Part shown: one piece after another, positions 6,306 through 6,967 of the stretch
How positions within the stretch are numbered: the first letter of the stretch is position 1
Layout of the letters: every line of letters starts with the position of its first letter
Source: DASUMP01 sp036277635
Lineage (GTDB): Bacteria; Actinomycetota; Acidimicrobiia; IMCC26256; PALSA-610
DNA length: 6,967 bases
Assembly (NCBI GenBank): GCA_036277635.1
Contig: DASUMP010000116.1
Coordinates: 1 to 6,967, forward strand
Reading direction: 5' to 3'
Made by a program: the position numbers and the translations under genes
Notes under the pieces: generated by a model
Seen by the model: only the letters and a program-made list of their open reading frames with translations
What the model was told of the DNA's origin: nothing
Database searches by the model: none

Positions 6306-6306
6306 G

Positions 6307-6312
6307 TAGTGT
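6307..6312 (+). promoter_or_regulatory. Putative -10 element of a leaderless trpS promoter
   Basis: TAGTGT matches the actinobacterial TANNNT -10 pattern. Its last base is 8 nt before the trpS ATG, which would place the transcription start at or within a base or two of the A of ATG. The gene lacks a Shine-Dalgarno site, in keeping with a leaderless message. No -35 hexamer is recognisable 16-18 nt further upstream, which is common for this promoter type. The element is inferred from sequence and spacing only. Confidence 0.5.
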
Positions 6313-6320
6313 GCGCCGCC

Positions 6321-6967
6321 ATGGCCCGTGTGTTCTCCGGCATCCAGCCGAGTGGCGACATGCACCTCGGCAACTACGTCGGCGCCGTCCGCCGCTGGGT
6401 CGACGCGCAGCCGGCGCCGAACTCCCCCGCCGCCGCCCGCCACGAGGCGATCTACTGCGTCGTCGACCTCCACGCGATGACCGTGCCCTACGAGCCCGCC
6501 GACCTCACCGACCGCACCCGTCGCCTCGCGATGCTGCTCATGGCGGCGGGCCTCGAACCCGAACGCTCGCTGCTGTTCGTGCAGAGTCACGTGGGCGCGC
6601 ACGCGCAGCTCACCTGGATCCTGAACTGCGTCGCCACCATGGGCGAGCTGCGCCGCATGACGCAGTTCAAGGAGAAGTCGACGGGCCAGGAGTCGGTGAG
6701 CGCGGGGCTGTTCGACTACCCGGTGCTGATGGCCGCCGACATCCTCCTCTACGACACCGACGAGGTGCCGGTCGGCGACGACCAACGCCAGCACGTCGAG
6801 CTCACCCGCGACATCGCCCTGCGCTTCAACCAGCGCTTCGGCGACACGTTCGTCGTGCCCGCCGCCACGTTCCCCACCGTCGGCGCGCGCGTCATGGACC
6901 TCCAACAGCCCACGCGGAAGATGTCGAAGTCGGAGGAGTCGCCGCAGGGCACCGTGCTCGTCCTCGA
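6321..6967 (+). CDS. trpS: Tryptophanyl-tRNA synthetase, N-terminal two thirds (runs off right edge)
   Basis: Partial gene of 215 visible codons; E. coli TrpRS has 334 residues, so roughly 120 are missing beyond the edge. It charges tRNA-Trp with tryptophan using ATP in the cytoplasm. The class I HIGH-type motif appears as PSGDMHLGNY (10-19) and the second signature as RKMSKSEES (199-207). Between them the Rossmann catalytic domain shows VVDLHAMT (47-54), MGELRRMTQFKEK (107-119), YPVLMAADILLY (133-144), and VPVGDDQRQHVELTRD (149-164), all typical of bacterial TrpRS. The ATG at 6321 gives the normal short lead-in before the HIGH motif. There is no Shine-Dalgarno site; TAGTGT stands 8 nt upstream. 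It is transcribed away from scpA. No T-box or leader peptide fits in the short upstream region. Confidence 0.96.
   Translation, partial: MARVFSGIQPSGDMHLGNYVGAVRRWVDAQPAPNSPAAARHEAIYCVVDLHAMTVPYEPADLTDRTRRLAMLLMAAGLEPERSLLFVQSHVGAHAQLTWILNCVATMGELRRMTQFKEKSTGQESVSAGLFDYPVLMAADILLYDTDEVPVGDDQRQHVELTRDIALRFNQRFGDTFVVPAATFPTVGARVMDLQQPTRKMSKSEESPQGTVLVL

Larger units (their letters stand above)
6197..6320. promoter_or_regulatory. Divergent intergenic region between scpA and trpS
   Basis: This 124-nt stretch is the only sizeable non-coding segment in the window. It must hold the promoters of both the minus-strand operon and trpS. It contains the two TANNNT elements described separately, a 17-nt near-palindrome at 6233-6249, and an 8-bp inverted repeat pairing 6258-6265 with 6298-6305. 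No tRNA, T-box, riboswitch or leader peptide is recognisable. Confidence 0.75.

Noticed and set aside
6197..6320. T-box or tryptophan leader peptide ahead of trpS
   Set aside because: The region is too short, has no T-box consensus, no terminator hairpin with a U-run, and no short frame with consecutive Trp codons.
5463..6905. 480-codon minus-strand open frame crossing trpS antisense, the intergenic region and scpA
   Set aside because: It is out of frame with scpA and antisense to trpS, spans a divergent promoter region, and becomes low-complexity Arg-rich sequence. Both real genes have complete family motifs.
1..6967. Mobile element, prophage, defence or other novel system
   Set aside because: Nearly all of the window is intact housekeeping genes with uniform composition. 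No transposase, integrase, tRNA-type attachment site, array of repeats or unknown gene is present.

Overview
This is a very GC-rich, gene-dense stretch of bacterial chromosome holding housekeeping genes only. The base composition, the GTG starts, the weak use of Shine-Dalgarno sites and the scpA-scpB-rluB-cmk backbone point to an actinobacterium. A deep-branching lineage such as Acidimicrobiia is my best guess, but that placement is inference. I see no mobile element, CRISPR array, RNA gene or obvious horizontally acquired segment.

Layout: positions 1-6196 carry eight genes, all on the minus strand, read from right to left: scpA, scpB, rluB, aroH-type chorismate mutase, tyrA (with ACT domain), aroA (class II-like EPSP synthase), cmk, and a plsC-type acyltransferase that runs off the left edge. 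Gaps are 11 nt or less. Four junctions are 4-base start/stop overlaps (ATGA or GTGA), so the set looks like one translationally coupled operon. A 124-nt divergent intergenic region (6197-6320) separates it from trpS, which is on the plus strand and runs off the right edge.

Function: scpA and scpB encode the kleisin and the winged-helix partner of SMC condensin. rluB modifies 23S rRNA. The block aroH-tyrA-aroA covers shikimate-3-phosphate to chorismate-precursor chemistry and the tyrosine branch: AroA makes EPSP, chorismate mutase makes prephenate, and TyrA commits it to tyrosine. cmk phosphorylates CMP/dCMP and plsC makes phosphatidic acid. The aromatic block sits between rluB and cmk, which are adjacent in mycobacteria.

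The most interesting regulatory signal is that three genes without a convincing ribosome-binding site (trpS, scpA and aroH) each have a TANNNT -10-like hexamer 8-9 nt before the start codon, as expected for leaderless transcripts. The aroH one overlaps the rluB stop codon and could start the aromatic block separately. I did not find evidence of an undescribed biological system.
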